Origin: Oscillospiraceae bacterium
GTDB lineage: Bacteria > Bacillota > Clostridia > Oscillospirales > Acutalibacteraceae
Direction: 5' to 3'
NCBI GenBank assembly: GCA_015066565.1
Contig: SVOB01000001.1
Coordinates: 1 to 64,000, forward strand
Length of the DNA: 64,000 nucleotides
Below are positions 15,690-24,756 of the stretch, piece after piece; position 1 is the stretch's first letter, and every line of letters starts with the position of its first letter. Position numbers and translations under genes: made by a program. The notes under the pieces are model-generated. The model did no database searches. It was not told the DNA's origin and saw only the letters and a list, made by a program, of their open reading frames with translations.

Positions 15690-16275
15690 ATATTTTTTGC
15701 TTGTAATAAGTCCGCTTTTCTTTGCCGTAATTACCGTTGTTCTTACTTTAATCAGTGAGCCGACGGTTATTATTGCCCTTGTTTCAAGCGTGCTTCACGA
15801 ATGCGGTCATCTTTTCGTTTTATTAAGATTTAAAAGCGAAATTAAAAGCGTAACCCTTTCGTTTTACGGAATGAAAATCATAAGGCAAAACGAAATCGGC
15901 CTTTCGCTGAAAAAGGAAATTGCGGTTTGCTTTGCGGGAATAACAGTAAATTTTATTATTTGTGTTCTTTTCTTTTTAGTTTATCAATTTTATAAATACG
16001 AATTATTATTAAAAATATCCGCTGTCAATTTCATTCTCGGATTTTTTAACGCCTTACCCGTTTATTCTCTCGACGGCGGCAGGGGACTTAACTGTTTTCT
16101 TAATACAAGGTTTGATATAATTAAAAGCGAAAAAATTTCAAAAATGATTTCTCTTTTCGTAATATCGCCTATGATTGCTTTGAGTGTTTATTATTTAGTT
16201 AAATATTCAAATTTTACTCTTCTTATCTGCTGTATTTATCTTTTAGCGTCCTCTTATTGTCAGATTCAGGTATAA
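15673..16275 (+). CDS. spoIVFB: SpoIVFB-like intramembrane M50 metalloprotease
   Basis: 200 residues, mostly hydrophobic with about six membrane segments. The zinc site is visible as HECGH (residues about 41-45) and the third-ligand motif NALPVYSLDGGR (about 126-137). This is the M50 site-2-protease family. With SpoIVFA next to it, the substrate is expected to be a pro-sigma-K protein at the mother-cell/forespore membrane. It is shorter than Bacillus SpoIVFB (about 288) and lacks the C-terminal CBS domain. The start overlaps spoIVFA, so translation is coupled. Confidence 0.85.
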   Translation: MKFRTKYFLLVISPLFFAVITVVLTLISEPTVIIALVSSVLHECGHLFVLLRFKSEIKSVTLSFYGMKIIRQNEIGLSLKKEIAVCFAGITVNFIICVLFFLVYQFYKYELLLKISAVNFILGFFNALPVYSLDGGRGLNCFLNTRFDIIKSEKISKMISLFVISPMIALSVYYLVKYSNFTLLICCIYLLASSYCQIQV

Positions 16276-16322
16276 AAAAGTTATAAAAATGCAAAAAAAC
16301 ACGAAATATATTGTTTACTATC

Positions 16323-16351
16323 TTGACTATATACTATATTTATGGTAAAAT
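16323..16351 (+). promoter_or_regulatory. Promoter of the DUF5684 gene
   Basis: TTGACT (16323-16328), 17 bp, then TAAAAT (16346-16351) preceded by TGG, an extended -10 promoter. Confidence 0.8.
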
Positions 16352-16398
16352 ATCTTCAGTACTGTAAAGTACAATAAAAGTTTTTGGAGGATTTTATT

Positions 16399-16830
16399 AT
16401 GTATGATAGTTACGATGTAGCTACAACAGCAGCTGCTGCCAGCTTCTCAATTACTTACCTTATCGTAGGTCTTGCTGTATGTATTTTCTCCATTGTTGTA
16501 ATGTGGAAAATATTTGCAAAAGCAGGCAAACCCGGTTGGGCAGCTATTATTCCTTTCTATAATCTCTATATTCTTTTTGAGATTACATGGGGAAAAGGCA
16601 TTATGTTCCTTACGCTTTTAATTCCGATTGCTAACTTTGTTATTTTGCTTATCACTTATGTTAAGCTTGCAAAGGCTTTTGGTAAGGGTGGCGGATTTGC
16701 AGTAGGACTTATTTTCTGCTCAATTATTTTCCTTCCCATTCTTGCATTCGGCTCAGCTCAGTACATTGGACCTAACGGTGAGTCCGCTGCTGCGCCTGTT
16801 GCTTATCAGGAACCCCCTGTACAGCAGTAA
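16399..16830 (+). CDS. DUF5684-like small membrane protein
   Basis: 143 residues from the ATG at 16399, fixed by GGAGG at 16386-16390. Four hydrophobic helices are evident, with the family-typical segment KAGKPGWAAIIPFYNLYILFE between the first two. A short polar C-terminus (PNGESAAAPVAYQEPPVQQ) follows. It is an integral membrane protein of unknown function, with its own strong promoter and a terminator, so it is probably well expressed and independent of the neighbouring spo genes. Confidence 0.8.
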   Translation: MYDSYDVATTAAAASFSITYLIVGLAVCIFSIVVMWKIFAKAGKPGWAAIIPFYNLYILFEITWGKGIMFLTLLIPIANFVILLITYVKLAKAFGKGGGFAVGLIFCSIIFLPILAFGSAQYIGPNGESAAAPVAYQEPPVQQ

Positions 16831-16843
16831 AAATCAGTTTTTT

Positions 16844-16875
16844 AAGAAAGCGTCGAAAGACGCTTTCTTTTTTTA
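16844..16875 (+). terminator. Intrinsic terminator after the DUF5684 gene
   Basis: GAAAGCGTC and GACGCTTTC with a GAAA tetraloop, followed by a T-run. Confidence 0.93.
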
Positions 16876-16939
16876 TTCACTTGAATATAAGCTCATTTTA
16901 TTGTATTATATTAACGACTTAAATCTATCGGAGTATTAT

Positions 16940-18784
16940 ATGAAAAGAGAAGTAGAAAAACTGTTACAAAGAGTACAGAAGCCGGGAAGATACACCGGCG
17001 GAGAGTTAAACAGCGTTGTTAAGGATAAAAACAGCGTTTCGCTTCGTTACGCGTTCTGTTTTCCCGACGTCTATGAAATAGGAATGTCCCATCTCGGCAT
17101 TAAAATCCTTTATTCGCTTTTAAATAACCGTGAAGACATCTGGTGCGAGCGCGTCTTTGCGCCGTGGGTCGATATGGAGGATGAAATGCGAAAGAACAAC
17201 GTTCCTCTTTTCGCCCTTGAAAGCGGCGACAACGTTAAGGATTTCGATATGATAGGCTTTACTCTTCAGTATGAGATGAGCTATACAAATATTTTAAATA
17301 TGCTTGACCTGGCGGGTCTGCCCATAAGGTCAAAGGACAGAAAAGGTCTTACCCCGATTGTCGTTGCGGGAGGTCCCTGCGCCTGCAATCCCGAGCCTGT
17401 TGCCGATTTTATTGACCTTTTTTCGCTCGGCGACGGCGAAGATGTTACGCTTGAAATTGCTGATTTACTTATTTACCATAAGAAAAAAGGCTCTTCTAAA
17501 GAAGAGTTTCTGCGTGACGCGGCTAAAATTGAGGGCGTTTATGTTCCCGCGTTTTATAATGTCGAGTATAACGAAGACAATACAATAAAGTCGGTTACAC
17601 CGACTGTTCCCGAGGCAAAGGAAACAGTAAAAAAACGGGTTGTACCCGATATGGATAAGGCGTTTTATCCCGATAAATTCGTCGTTCCGTCAATTGAGGT
17701 TGTTTTTGACAGGGTAATGGGCGAACTGTTCAGAGGTTGTATCAGAGGCTGCCGCTTCTGTCAGGCGGGCTTTATTTACAGACCTATAAGAGAAAAAAGC
17801 GCCGACACAGTAAACGAACAGTGCAGGGCGCTTTGTGAGTCAAGCGGATATGACGAAATTTCGCTGTCGTCTCTGAGCACGAGCGACTACACCCATCTCG
17901 AAGAGCTTTTGCCGAAAATATTTGACTGGGCTTTGCCTAAAAAGATTAATGTCGCTTTGCCGAGCCTGAGAGTTGATAATTTCTCGGACGAGCTTATGAA
18001 ACAGATTCAGCAGGTCAGACGAAGCGGTCTTACCTTTGCGGCGGAAGCAGGAACTCAGAGGCTTCGTGACGCAATTAATAAAAATGTAACCGAAGAATCC
18101 GTCCTCAAAACCTCCGTAAAGGCTTTTGACGGCGGCTGGACAGCGGTTAAGCTCTACTTTATGCTCGGACTTCCGACCGAAACTATGGAGGACGTCGAGG
18201 GAATTGCAGACCTTTCTCAAAAGGTCGTTGATGCGTTTTATAACAATCCTAACAGACAAAAGGGGAAAAGCGTAACAGTTAGTATCAGTGTTGCTTCGTT
18301 TGTTCCGAAGCCTTTCACGCCTTTCCAGTGGGAGCCTCAGGATACAATGGAAATGCTAAAAACAAAGCAGGAGCATCTAAAGGCGTCAATTAAATCAAGG
18401 AAGATTACCGCTTCCTGTCACGAGGCGGATATGAGCTTTATGGAAGCCGTGCTTGCCCGTGGTGACAGAAGACTTTCGGTTCTTCTTGAGGCGCTTCATA
18501 ATAAGGGCTGCCGTTTTGACAGCTGGGACGAGTTTTTCAGCCTTGAAAAATGGCTTGAAACCTTTAAGGAATGCGGTCTTGACCCTGCGTTCTATGCGAA
18601 CAGAAGAAGGGAATACAGCGAGGTTTTACCCTGGGATATGTTCGATTTCGGTATAAGAAAGAGCTTTTTACAAAAGGAAAACGAAAAGGCAAAGAGAAGC
18701 GAAACAACGTCAAACTGCCGTGAAAAATGCTCGGCTTGCGGCGCAGACAGGCTTTGGGGAGGTAAGTGCGATGCAAGAAATTAG
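16940..18784 (+). CDS. TIGR03960-family radical SAM protein
   Basis: 614 residues from the ATG at 16940, just after CGGAG (16929-16933). The longer open frame upstream runs through the previous gene and its terminator. A B12-binding-like Rossmann region (about 30-200) precedes the radical SAM core with the cluster motif FRGCIRGCRFCQAGF (CX3CX2C). A Cys-rich tail (CREKCSACGADRLWGGKC) ends the protein. It should bind a 4Fe-4S cluster and SAM; the substrate is not known. It overlaps the DUF2344 gene by 14 bases. This pair typically lies near spoIVFB and ribosomal genes in Clostridia. Confidence 0.88.
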   Translation: MKREVEKLLQRVQKPGRYTGGELNSVVKDKNSVSLRYAFCFPDVYEIGMSHLGIKILYSLLNNREDIWCERVFAPWVDMEDEMRKNNVPLFALESGDNVKDFDMIGFTLQYEMSYTNILNMLDLAGLPIRSKDRKGLTPIVVAGGPCACNPEPVADFIDLFSLGDGEDVTLEIADLLIYHKKKGSSKEEFLRDAAKIEGVYVPAFYNVEYNEDNTIKSVTPTVPEAKETVKKRVVPDMDKAFYPDKFVVPSIEVVFDRVMGELFRGCIRGCRFCQAGFIYRPIREKSADTVNEQCRALCESSGYDEISLSSLSTSDYTHLEELLPKIFDWALPKKINVALPSLRVDNFSDELMKQIQQVRRSGLTFAAEAGTQRLRDAINKNVTEESVLKTSVKAFDGGWTAVKLYFMLGLPTETMEDVEGIADLSQKVVDAFYNNPNRQKGKSVTVSISVASFVPKPFTPFQWEPQDTMEMLKTKQEHLKASIKSRKITASCHEADMSFMEAVLARGDRRLSVLLEALHNKGCRFDSWDEFFSLEKWLETFKECGLDPAFYANRRREYSEVLPWDMFDFGIRKSFLQKENEKAKRSETTSNCREKCSACGADRLWGGKCDARN

Positions 18785-19445
18785 GCTTTACTTCAACAAA
18801 ACCGACACGGCGAAATATATTTCTCATCTTGATTTGATGAGAACCCTGTCCCGTGCGCTTGTCAGGGCGAATATACCTCTCTGGTACACCGAGGGCTTTA
18901 ATCCCCACCCGTTTCTGACCTTTGCTTTGCCGTTGTCACTCGGGATTGAAAGCTACTGCGAGAGCTTTGATATTCGAATTGAGGGCGAATATAATCCCGA
19001 AGAAATAAAGAACTCGCTCAACGCCGTTCTTCCTCAAGGGCTTGAAATTACGGGCGTTTCGGATTCATTTATGAAATGTAACGACATAGCCTTTGCCGAA
19101 TACGAAGCTGTTTTCGAGTTTGACGAAGAGGGAACAGGCGAAGCGTTTTTTAATGAAATCCAACCGCTTCTCGAAAGCGACGAATTAATCACGACCAAAA
19201 AAGCTAAGCAGAGGGGACGTAAAATTGACGTTGAGGTCAATTTAAAGGAATACATAAAATCCTTTGAATTTAAAAGTGAAAACAGTAATCTTAAGCTTTA
19301 TATAACCCTTGCGGCAGGTAACAGCAAAAACCTTAATCCGACTGTCCTTTTTGAAAGACTTATGAGGGATTCGGCGGTTGTTCCCGACCTTACGAGAATA
19401 ACTAAAAAAAGGCTTTTAACCGTTGACGGCAAAGAATTCAAATAA
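18771..19445 (+). CDS. TIGR03936-family (DUF2344) radical SAM-associated protein
   Basis: 224 residues from the ATG at 18771, behind GGGGAGG (18757-18763). The N-terminal LYFNKTDTAKYISHLDLMRTL and the WYTEGFNPHPFLTFALPLSLG motif are diagnostic for DUF2344. In many genomes it is fused to or follows the TIGR03960 radical SAM protein, as here, so the two probably act together; the reaction is not established. The open frame before 18771 is only overlap with the preceding gene. Confidence 0.85.
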   Translation: MQEIRLYFNKTDTAKYISHLDLMRTLSRALVRANIPLWYTEGFNPHPFLTFALPLSLGIESYCESFDIRIEGEYNPEEIKNSLNAVLPQGLEITGVSDSFMKCNDIAFAEYEAVFEFDEEGTGEAFFNEIQPLLESDELITTKKAKQRGRKIDVEVNLKEYIKSFEFKSENSNLKLYITLAAGNSKNLNPTVLFERLMRDSAVVPDLTRITKKRLLTVDGKEFK

Positions 19446-19459
19446 AATTAAAATAATGC

Positions 19460-19488
19460 TTGCATTTTAAATATCTTTGTGTTAATAT
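19460..19488 (+). promoter_or_regulatory. rplS promoter
   Basis: TTGCAT (19460-19465), 17 bp, then TAATAT (19483-19488) preceded by TGT. It is nearly identical to the rpmE promoter at 48838-48866. Confidence 0.8.
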
Positions 19489-19494
19489 ATTTAG

Positions 19495-19609
19495 GCATTT
19501 TGTGTGCGTTTGCTCTTCCGCAAACGGCAGTTAATGGCAACATTAAAGCGGGCGGTCCTCTGTATCAATAATGATTTTCACGAACGCTTGAAAAAAATTG
19601 GAGGTTCTT
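19495..19609 (+). promoter_or_regulatory. Structured 5' leader of rplS (L19 leader-like)
   Basis: The roughly 110-base untranslated leader folds into at least two stable hairpins: CGTTTGC/GCAAACG (19507-19526) and TTAATG/CATTAA with a GCAA tetraloop (19531-19546). Leaders before rplS in Firmicutes are known autoregulatory elements; the match to that family is by position and structure only. Confidence 0.5.
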
Positions 19610-19954
19610 ATGGACGCATTAAAACTTATGACTGAGGGCATGATTAAGGAAGACAAGCCCGAAATCAAAATCGGTAGCACTGTTCGCGTTTCCGTTAAGA
19701 TTCGTGAAGGCGAAAGAGAAAGAATTCAGATGTTTGAAGGCACTGTTATCGCTAAAAAGGGCAGCGGTGTTTCTGAAACATTTACAGTTCGCCGTGTTTC
19801 CTATGGCGTAGGTGTTGAAAGGGTATTCCCCGTAAATTCACCTAACGTAGCCAAGGTTGAAACAGTTCGTGAAGGTAAGGTTCGCAGAAGCAAGCTCTAT
19901 TATCTTCGTGACAGAGTTGGTAAGGCAGCTAAGGTTAAGGAATTGGTTAAATAA
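19610..19954 (+). CDS. rplS: 50S ribosomal protein L19
   Basis: 114 residues from the ATG at 19610, with GGAGG at 19600-19604. The conserved core [23 protein letters not shown] and the [17 protein letters not shown] segment identify L19, which sits at the 30S/50S interface. It stands alone here, without trmD/rimM, behind its own promoter and structured leader and before a strong terminator. Confidence 0.97.
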   Translation: MDALKLMTEGMIKEDKPEIKIGSTVRVSVKIREGERERIQMFEGTVIAKKGSGVSETFTVRRVSYGVGVERVFPVNSPNVAKVETVREGKVRRSKLYYLRDRVGKAAKVKELVK

Positions 19955-19971
19955 TCCATATAGACCAACTG

Positions 19972-20003
19972 ACAGCATCCGAAAGGGTGCTGTTTTTCTT
20001 TTT
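19972..20003 (+). terminator. Intrinsic terminator after rplS
   Basis: ACAGCATCC and GGGTGCTGT with a GAAA tetraloop, then TTTTCTTTTT. Confidence 0.92.
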
Positions 20004-20010
20004 ATAAATA

Positions 20011-20050
20011 AAAAACCCGCCTTCAGATTTTGCTGAAAGCGGTTTTTGTT
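20011..20050. terminator. Terminator after pheT (bidirectional form)
   Basis: CCGCCTTCAG and CTGAAAGCGG pair with one mismatch across ATTTTG. T-runs are present on both strands; its main role is ending the minus-strand pheST transcript. Confidence 0.8.
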
Positions 20051-20058
20051 TTGTTATT

Positions 20059-22443
20059 TTACTGCCTTAAAGAAGCGCCGATTTTTTCAAGAGCCGAAAT
20101 AGCCTTCTTCATAGCCGAATCGGCTTCCTCGTCTGTGAGAGTCTTTTCCTTTGAACGAAGTTTCAAACTGAACGCAACGCTCTTTTTGCCCTTTTCAATC
20201 TGAGCGCCCTCATAAACGTCAAAGAGGGCAATATCCTCAAGAATCTTTCCGACTGCCTGGGAGATTTCTTTTTCAAGCTTGAGAACGGGCAGTGACTTTT
20301 CGCAAACGAAAGCGAGGTCACGGGTAACCGCAGGGAACTTCGGAAGCGGGGAATAAACCTTATCCTTCATTCCGAACATAAGAAGCGCTTCCATTGAAAT
20401 CTGCGCTATATAGCAACGTGTGCCGATTGAATAGTTTTCAAGAACTGCCGGGTGAACTTCACCCAAAATGCCGAGCGTCTTTCCCTCAACGGAAATCTCA
20501 GCGGCTCTTCCCGGGTGTAAGAACGGGCAGGTAACAATTCTTTCAATGTCATATTCGTCAATGCCTACCGCGCTTAAAAGCTCTTCGACAACGCCCTTGA
20601 GAGTGAAGTAGTTACATTCGGGCGAATACATACCGATAACAACGTCCTGCTTTTCGTCGGGCAATTCTTCGGTGCCGTTTGACTTGAAGCGAACTGCGAT
20701 TTCATAAAGCGAAGCGGCTTCGTTGCGGTTGTTATAGTTCTTTGAGAGAATGTCGAGCATTGAGGGAACAGCGGTTGTTCTCATAATGCTTGTATCCTCG
20801 CCTAAGGGATTTGAAATAACAACGCTGTTGCGAAGAGGGCTGTTTTCGTCGAGCCTTATTTTATCGTAAGCCTTCGGGCTGATGAATGTATAAGTGCAGA
20901 TTTCCGAAACGCCCTGAGCCGTAAGAACGGCGCTGACCTTGTTTTCGAGCTGCTGAACGGGAGTGTATCTGCCGTCGGCAACGCCCGAAAGCGCTCTGTC
21001 GGGGATTTTATCGTAGCCGTAGAAACGGGCGATTTCTTCCGAAATATCAGCCTGATGCTCAATATCGTTTCTGAATGAGGGCGAAATAATCATTCCGTCC
21101 TTAATCTCAAAACCGATTTTTTCAAGAATTTTCTTCTGCTCATCGGCTGAGAGGTCAATACCGATAAAGTTGTTAACCCATTCGGGCTTGAAGGGGAGGG
21201 TAACGGGTGTTTTATCGCTGTAATCGCAGTCAACTACGCCGTCAACTATATCGCCCGCGTCAAGCTCTTCAACGAGCTGTAACGCCCTTGTCAGCGAACG
21301 AAGACAGCCTGTAGCGTCAAGCTCTTTTTCGTATCTTGCCGAAGCTTCGGTTCTCATGCCGAGGGCCTTTGCGGTACGTCTTACCGAAACGCCGTTGAAC
21401 ATAGCTGATTCGAAAACAATAGTTGTTGTGTCGTCCATAATTCCCGAGTATTCGCCGCCCATAACGCCTGCAACTGCGACGGGCTTGTTTTCGTCGGCAA
21501 TAACGAGCATATTGCTGTTGAGTTCTCTGTCAATTCCGTCGAGAGTAGTAATCTTTTCACCGTTTTCGGCGCGACGTACGATTACCTTGTTGCCGTCAAG
21601 ATATCTCAGGTCGAAGGCGTGCATAGGCTGACCGAATTCAAGCATAACGTAGTTCGTAATATCAACAATGTTATTAATAGGTCTTACGCCCGAAGCGCGG
21701 AGTCTTTCTCTCATCCAGCGGGGTGAGGGCTTTATTCTTACGTTTTCAACAACTGCGCCTGCATATCTGTAACAGAGCTTTGGCTCTTTAATTTCAACCG
21801 AAAGAATTGAATTCACGTCGCCGTGAGTTTTTGTAACCTTAGGCTCGGGGAGCTTCAATTCCTTATCGAATGTAGCCGCCGCCTCGCGTGCAAGACCTGT
21901 TACCGAAAGACAGTCAGCGCGGTTAGAGGTGATTTCAAATTCGGTTACAAGGTCATTAAGACCGATTGCCTCGTGAATATCAAGGCCGAGAGTTCTGTCG
22001 CAGTCGTCGCCGAGAACGAAAATGCCATCTTCAATAGCGTATGGGAAATCGTGAACGGTCAGACCCAATTCGCCGAGTGAGCAGAGCATTCCGTTTGATT
22101 CAACGCCTCTTAGCTTGCCCTTTGTAATCTTGTGTCCGCCGAAAACCGTTGATTTATGCATGGCAACGGGAACAATATCGTTTTCCTTTAAATTCTGGGC
22201 GCCCGTGACAATCTGGATATTTTCGTCCTGACCGACGTCAATCTGACAAACCCATAAATGGTCTGAGTCGGGGTGCTTTTCAAGAGAAACAACCTTACCG
22301 ACTATAACGTTTTCAATGCCTTCGCCTTCGTAACTGAAAGACTCAACCTTGGAGCCTGTCATAGTAATAGCCTCGGCAAATTCCTTCGGGGATACGTCGC
22401 CTATATCAACGTAATCCGAAAGCCATCTTTTCGATAAATCCAT
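20059..22443 (-). CDS. pheT: Phenylalanine-tRNA ligase beta subunit
   Basis: 794 residues, the usual PheT length. An N-terminal tRNA-binding (EMAP-like) domain (about 40-150) contains HPDSDHLWVCQIDVG, followed by B3/4 editing and B5 domains (NRADCLSVTGLARE; MHAFDLRYLDG) and a C-terminal ferredoxin-fold anticodon-binding domain (PAVTRDLAFVCE to the end). With PheS it charges tRNA-Phe as an alpha2-beta2 enzyme. It follows pheS after 13 bases, with AAGGAGGTG before the ATG, and is controlled by the T-box upstream of pheS. Confidence 0.97.
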   Translation of the reverse strand: MDLSKRWLSDYVDIGDVSPKEFAEAITMTGSKVESFSYEGEGIENVIVGKVVSLEKHPDSDHLWVCQIDVGQDENIQIVTGAQNLKENDIVPVAMHKSTVFGGHKITKGKLRGVESNGMLCSLGELGLTVHDFPYAIEDGIFVLGDDCDRTLGLDIHEAIGLNDLVTEFEITSNRADCLSVTGLAREAAATFDKELKLPEPKVTKTHGDVNSILSVEIKEPKLCYRYAGAVVENVRIKPSPRWMRERLRASGVRPINNIVDITNYVMLEFGQPMHAFDLRYLDGNKVIVRRAENGEKITTLDGIDRELNSNMLVIADENKPVAVAGVMGGEYSGIMDDTTTIVFESAMFNGVSVRRTAKALGMRTEASARYEKELDATGCLRSLTRALQLVEELDAGDIVDGVVDCDYSDKTPVTLPFKPEWVNNFIGIDLSADEQKKILEKIGFEIKDGMIISPSFRNDIEHQADISEEIARFYGYDKIPDRALSGVADGRYTPVQQLENKVSAVLTAQGVSEICTYTFISPKAYDKIRLDENSPLRNSVVISNPLGEDTSIMRTTAVPSMLDILSKNYNNRNEAASLYEIAVRFKSNGTEELPDEKQDVVIGMYSPECNYFTLKGVVEELLSAVGIDEYDIERIVTCPFLHPGRAAEISVEGKTLGILGEVHPAVLENYSIGTRCYIAQISMEALLMFGMKDKVYSPLPKFPAVTRDLAFVCEKSLPVLKLEKEISQAVGKILEDIALFDVYEGAQIEKGKKSVAFSLKLRSKEKTLTDEEADSAMKKAISALEKIGASLRQ

Positions 22444-22456
22444 TTAAAGCACCTCC

Positions 22457-23476
22457 TTAAAACTGACCTAAGAAACGCATATCGTTTTCGTAAAGCAAAC
22501 GCATATCGTCTATATTGAAACGGAACATTGTAAGTCTTTCAAGACCAACGCCGAAAGCGTAGCCCGAATATTTTTCGGGGTCAATTCCGCCGTTTTTAAG
22601 CACCTTCGGGTGAACCATACCGCCGCCGAGAATTTCGACCCAGCCTTCACCCTTGCACATCGGGCAACCTTTGCCGCCGCATTTAAAGCAGGTAACGTCC
22701 ATTTCACAACTCGGCTCGGTAAACGGGAAGTGGTGGGGACGGAGTCTTATCTGAGTCTGCTCGCCGTAAAGACGTTTGGCGAACTGCATAAGATTTCCCT
22801 TAAGGTCGCCCATAGTAATACCCTCGTCAACCACAAGACCCTCAATCTGATGGAAGAACGGGGAGTGGGTAGCGTCAACAGCGTCCGAACGGTAAACACG
22901 TCCGGGAGCAATAATGCGGATAGGCGGCTGCTGCTTTTCCATAACCCTTATCTGTACGGGAGAGGTCTGTGTGCGAAGAAGCATTTTTTCCGTGATATAG
23001 AATGTGTCCTGAGTATCTCTTGCAGGATGGTCGGGCGGAAGATTAAGCGCCTCGAAATTGTAGTAATCCCATTCAACCTCGGGACCGGTTGCAATCTGGA
23101 AGCCCATTCCTATAAATATGTCCTTAACCTCGTCAAGAACGATTGAAAGCGGGTGCTTATGACCGAGCGAATGCTTTTCGCCGGGAAGCGTTACGTCAAT
23201 CGTTTCGCTCGCAAGCTTAAGCTCGCTTTCTTTAGCCTTGAGTTCCGCCTGCTTTTCGGCAATTTTACTTTCAATAAAAGCTCTTACCTCGTTCGCTTTC
23301 TGACCCATTACAGGTCTTTCCTCGGGTGAAAGCGAACCCATCTGCTTCAAGATAGAGGTCAGTTCGCCTTTTTTACCGAGAATCTGCACTCTGAGGTTTT
23401 CCAACTCCTGACGGGAGGTGGTGTCGAGCAACTGCTGTTCGGCAAGCTTTCTTATTGCTTCAAGCTTTTCCTTCAA
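22457..23476 (-). CDS. pheS: Phenylalanine-tRNA ligase alpha subunit
   Basis: 339 residues from a TTG at 23476, chosen because AAAGGA lies 8-9 bases upstream and the protein then has the normal PheS length. The open frame upstream runs into the T-box leader. An N-terminal coiled coil (about 1-85) precedes the class II catalytic core with motif 2 ([12 protein letters not shown]) and the FGVGLERL motif 3. An insertion with four Cys ([12 protein letters not shown]) is present, as in many Firmicutes PheS. Confidence 0.95.
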   Translation of the reverse strand: MKEKLEAIRKLAEQQLLDTTSRQELENLRVQILGKKGELTSILKQMGSLSPEERPVMGQKANEVRAFIESKIAEKQAELKAKESELKLASETIDVTLPGEKHSLGHKHPLSIVLDEVKDIFIGMGFQIATGPEVEWDYYNFEALNLPPDHPARDTQDTFYITEKMLLRTQTSPVQIRVMEKQQPPIRIIAPGRVYRSDAVDATHSPFFHQIEGLVVDEGITMGDLKGNLMQFAKRLYGEQTQIRLRPHHFPFTEPSCEMDVTCFKCGGKGCPMCKGEGWVEILGGGMVHPKVLKNGGIDPEKYSGYAFGVGLERLTMFRFNIDDMRLLYENDMRFLGQF

Positions 23477-23511
23477 AAAAATCAATCCTTTCTGAATGTG
23501 TTTGTCGGTCA

Positions 23512-23776
23512 GGGCAAAAAAATAAATGCCCCGTCCCAAAGGGACGAAGCATATTAACTCCGCGGTACCACCCTGATTTTTGCTTTTGAGCAAACACTCT
23601 TGTTTCTGTAACGGGAAAGCCCGTCCCTGCCTACTTGTTGCCTTTGAGCAAGGCCGCTCGGAAGTGAACTTCATTTTTTCATTATGCTGACCGTTCTTAC
23701 AGCCGATGAAACAGTCTCTCTTGAACAACCGAAAAAACTACTCTCTTCGTCAATGCGTTTGATTTTTACTCAAACA
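23512..23776 (-). promoter_or_regulatory. T-box riboswitch (tRNA-Phe) controlling pheST
   Basis: On the minus strand the leader contains the T-box sequence GGGTGGTACCGCGG (23560-23573) and a terminator hairpin GCTTCGTCCC with GGGACGGGGC, then a T-run (23512-23550). Stem I begins with GACGAAGAGAG. The probable specifier is TTC (23666-23668) in AAGTTCACTTCC, a Phe codon. Uncharged tRNA-Phe would favour the antiterminator and allow pheST transcription. Confidence 0.93.
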
Positions 23777-23804
23777 GTTTAACACAACTGAATTTAAAAA
23801 TCAA
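23777..23804 (-). promoter_or_regulatory. pheST promoter
   Basis: On the minus strand, TTGATT (23799-23804) and TTAAAC (23777-23782), 16 bp apart, with TGTG before the -10. This is placed just upstream of the T-box stem I. Confidence 0.45.
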
Positions 23805-23838
23805 GTTATAATTAAAGTATTTATTATAAGGAAGCCGA

Positions 23839-24573
23839 TTAATTATTATTTACAAGATAAATCGCAAGTCCGAAAAGCATTTGAGCAATAAAATATGTTC
23901 CGAGGTTTACTATTCTTATCGGCATAACCTCAAAGCGTTCCTTGTCAAAAAACCTTAAAACTATTGTTGTATCGGAAATTACAAAGAACAGCGGAGCGAC
24001 AATCATAGCGATTTTAAAGAATATTCCGCCCGTAGTGTTAGTAACTGCAACGTTAAGAGAAAGGGCGAACATTGATGTTATCGCGATTGCGTAAATGACA
24101 ATGGGAACGGTAAATCTTCCCATTTTTACTCTGAATAAAAGGAAGGTCAACGCTAAACCTATTACTCCGCCGACAACTCCGAAATATAAGGCGGGGATAA
24201 ACGAGGAGGTTCTCGAAAGCTCTTTAACAAAAGCTACAATATAAAAAATATGACCTATAAAGAAAATAACTCCGCCGCAGGTTACGGCTATTGTATTACG
24301 CTTCTTTTTCTTTTCGTCATCCTTTATGAACGGCTCAAGAGCGATTACTATGTCGCCGAGACAGCCGAAAATCAGGCCGACAAGAACCCATTTGGAAAAC
24401 TCGCTGTTATTAAAGAAGGAATAAGCGATTACGCCGTTGAGTACAAAAACTCCGGCGGCTATCAATTTATAAACATAGCTCTTTTTTGTAACCTTCGGAT
24501 GACCGAATTTGATATACATGGCGGCGAACACCATATCGATAGCAAAAAGACAGCCGAAAATAGCCCAACCCAT
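23839..24573 (-). CDS. YhhN/TMEM86-family membrane protein (lysoplasmalogenase-like)
   Basis: 244 residues with about eight hydrophobic helices. The family signatures are visible: FGCLGDIVIAL, FFIGHIFYIVAF, FFVISDTTIVL and FIAQMLFGLAIYL. Characterised YhhN relatives hydrolyse the vinyl-ether bond of lysoplasmalogen; many anaerobic Clostridia make plasmalogens, so that activity is plausible but not proven here. GGAGGTG precedes the ATG. It is monocistronic. Confidence 0.8.
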   Translation of the reverse strand: MGWAIFGCLFAIDMVFAAMYIKFGHPKVTKKSYVYKLIAAGVFVLNGVIAYSFFNNSEFSKWVLVGLIFGCLGDIVIALEPFIKDDEKKKKRNTIAVTCGGVIFFIGHIFYIVAFVKELSRTSSFIPALYFGVVGGVIGLALTFLLFRVKMGRFTVPIVIYAIAITSMFALSLNVAVTNTTGGIFFKIAMIVAPLFFVISDTTIVLRFFDKERFEVMPIRIVNLGTYFIAQMLFGLAIYLVNNN

Positions 24574-24694
24574 AAGACACCTCCAAAATCATCCAATCTC
24601 CTTTCTATAATTCTATCATTGTTTTTTTGTTTGTTCAATTAGTATTCTTTATAAAAATTAAGGGGAAAATATGAATAACATTACCATAAAACTG

Positions 24695-24723
24695 GTGACA
24701 ATTGTAACATAATATGATATAAT
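24695..24723 (+). promoter_or_regulatory. Promoter of the phoH-mutS2 operon
   Basis: GTGACA (24695-24700), 17 bp, then TATAAT (24718-24723) preceded by TGA, an extended -10 promoter 34 bp before the start. Confidence 0.75.
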
Positions 24724-24756
24724 TAAAACAATTATAAGAAATTTGGAGGCATTTCG

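Noticed and set aside
16742-16939. Longer N-terminus for the radical SAM protein
   Set aside because: It overlaps the DUF5684 gene and an intrinsic terminator; the ATG at 16940 has an RBS and the family-typical start.
23477-23728. Longer N-terminus for PheS
   Set aside because: The open frame reads through the T-box leader and its terminator; residues there have no similarity to PheS.
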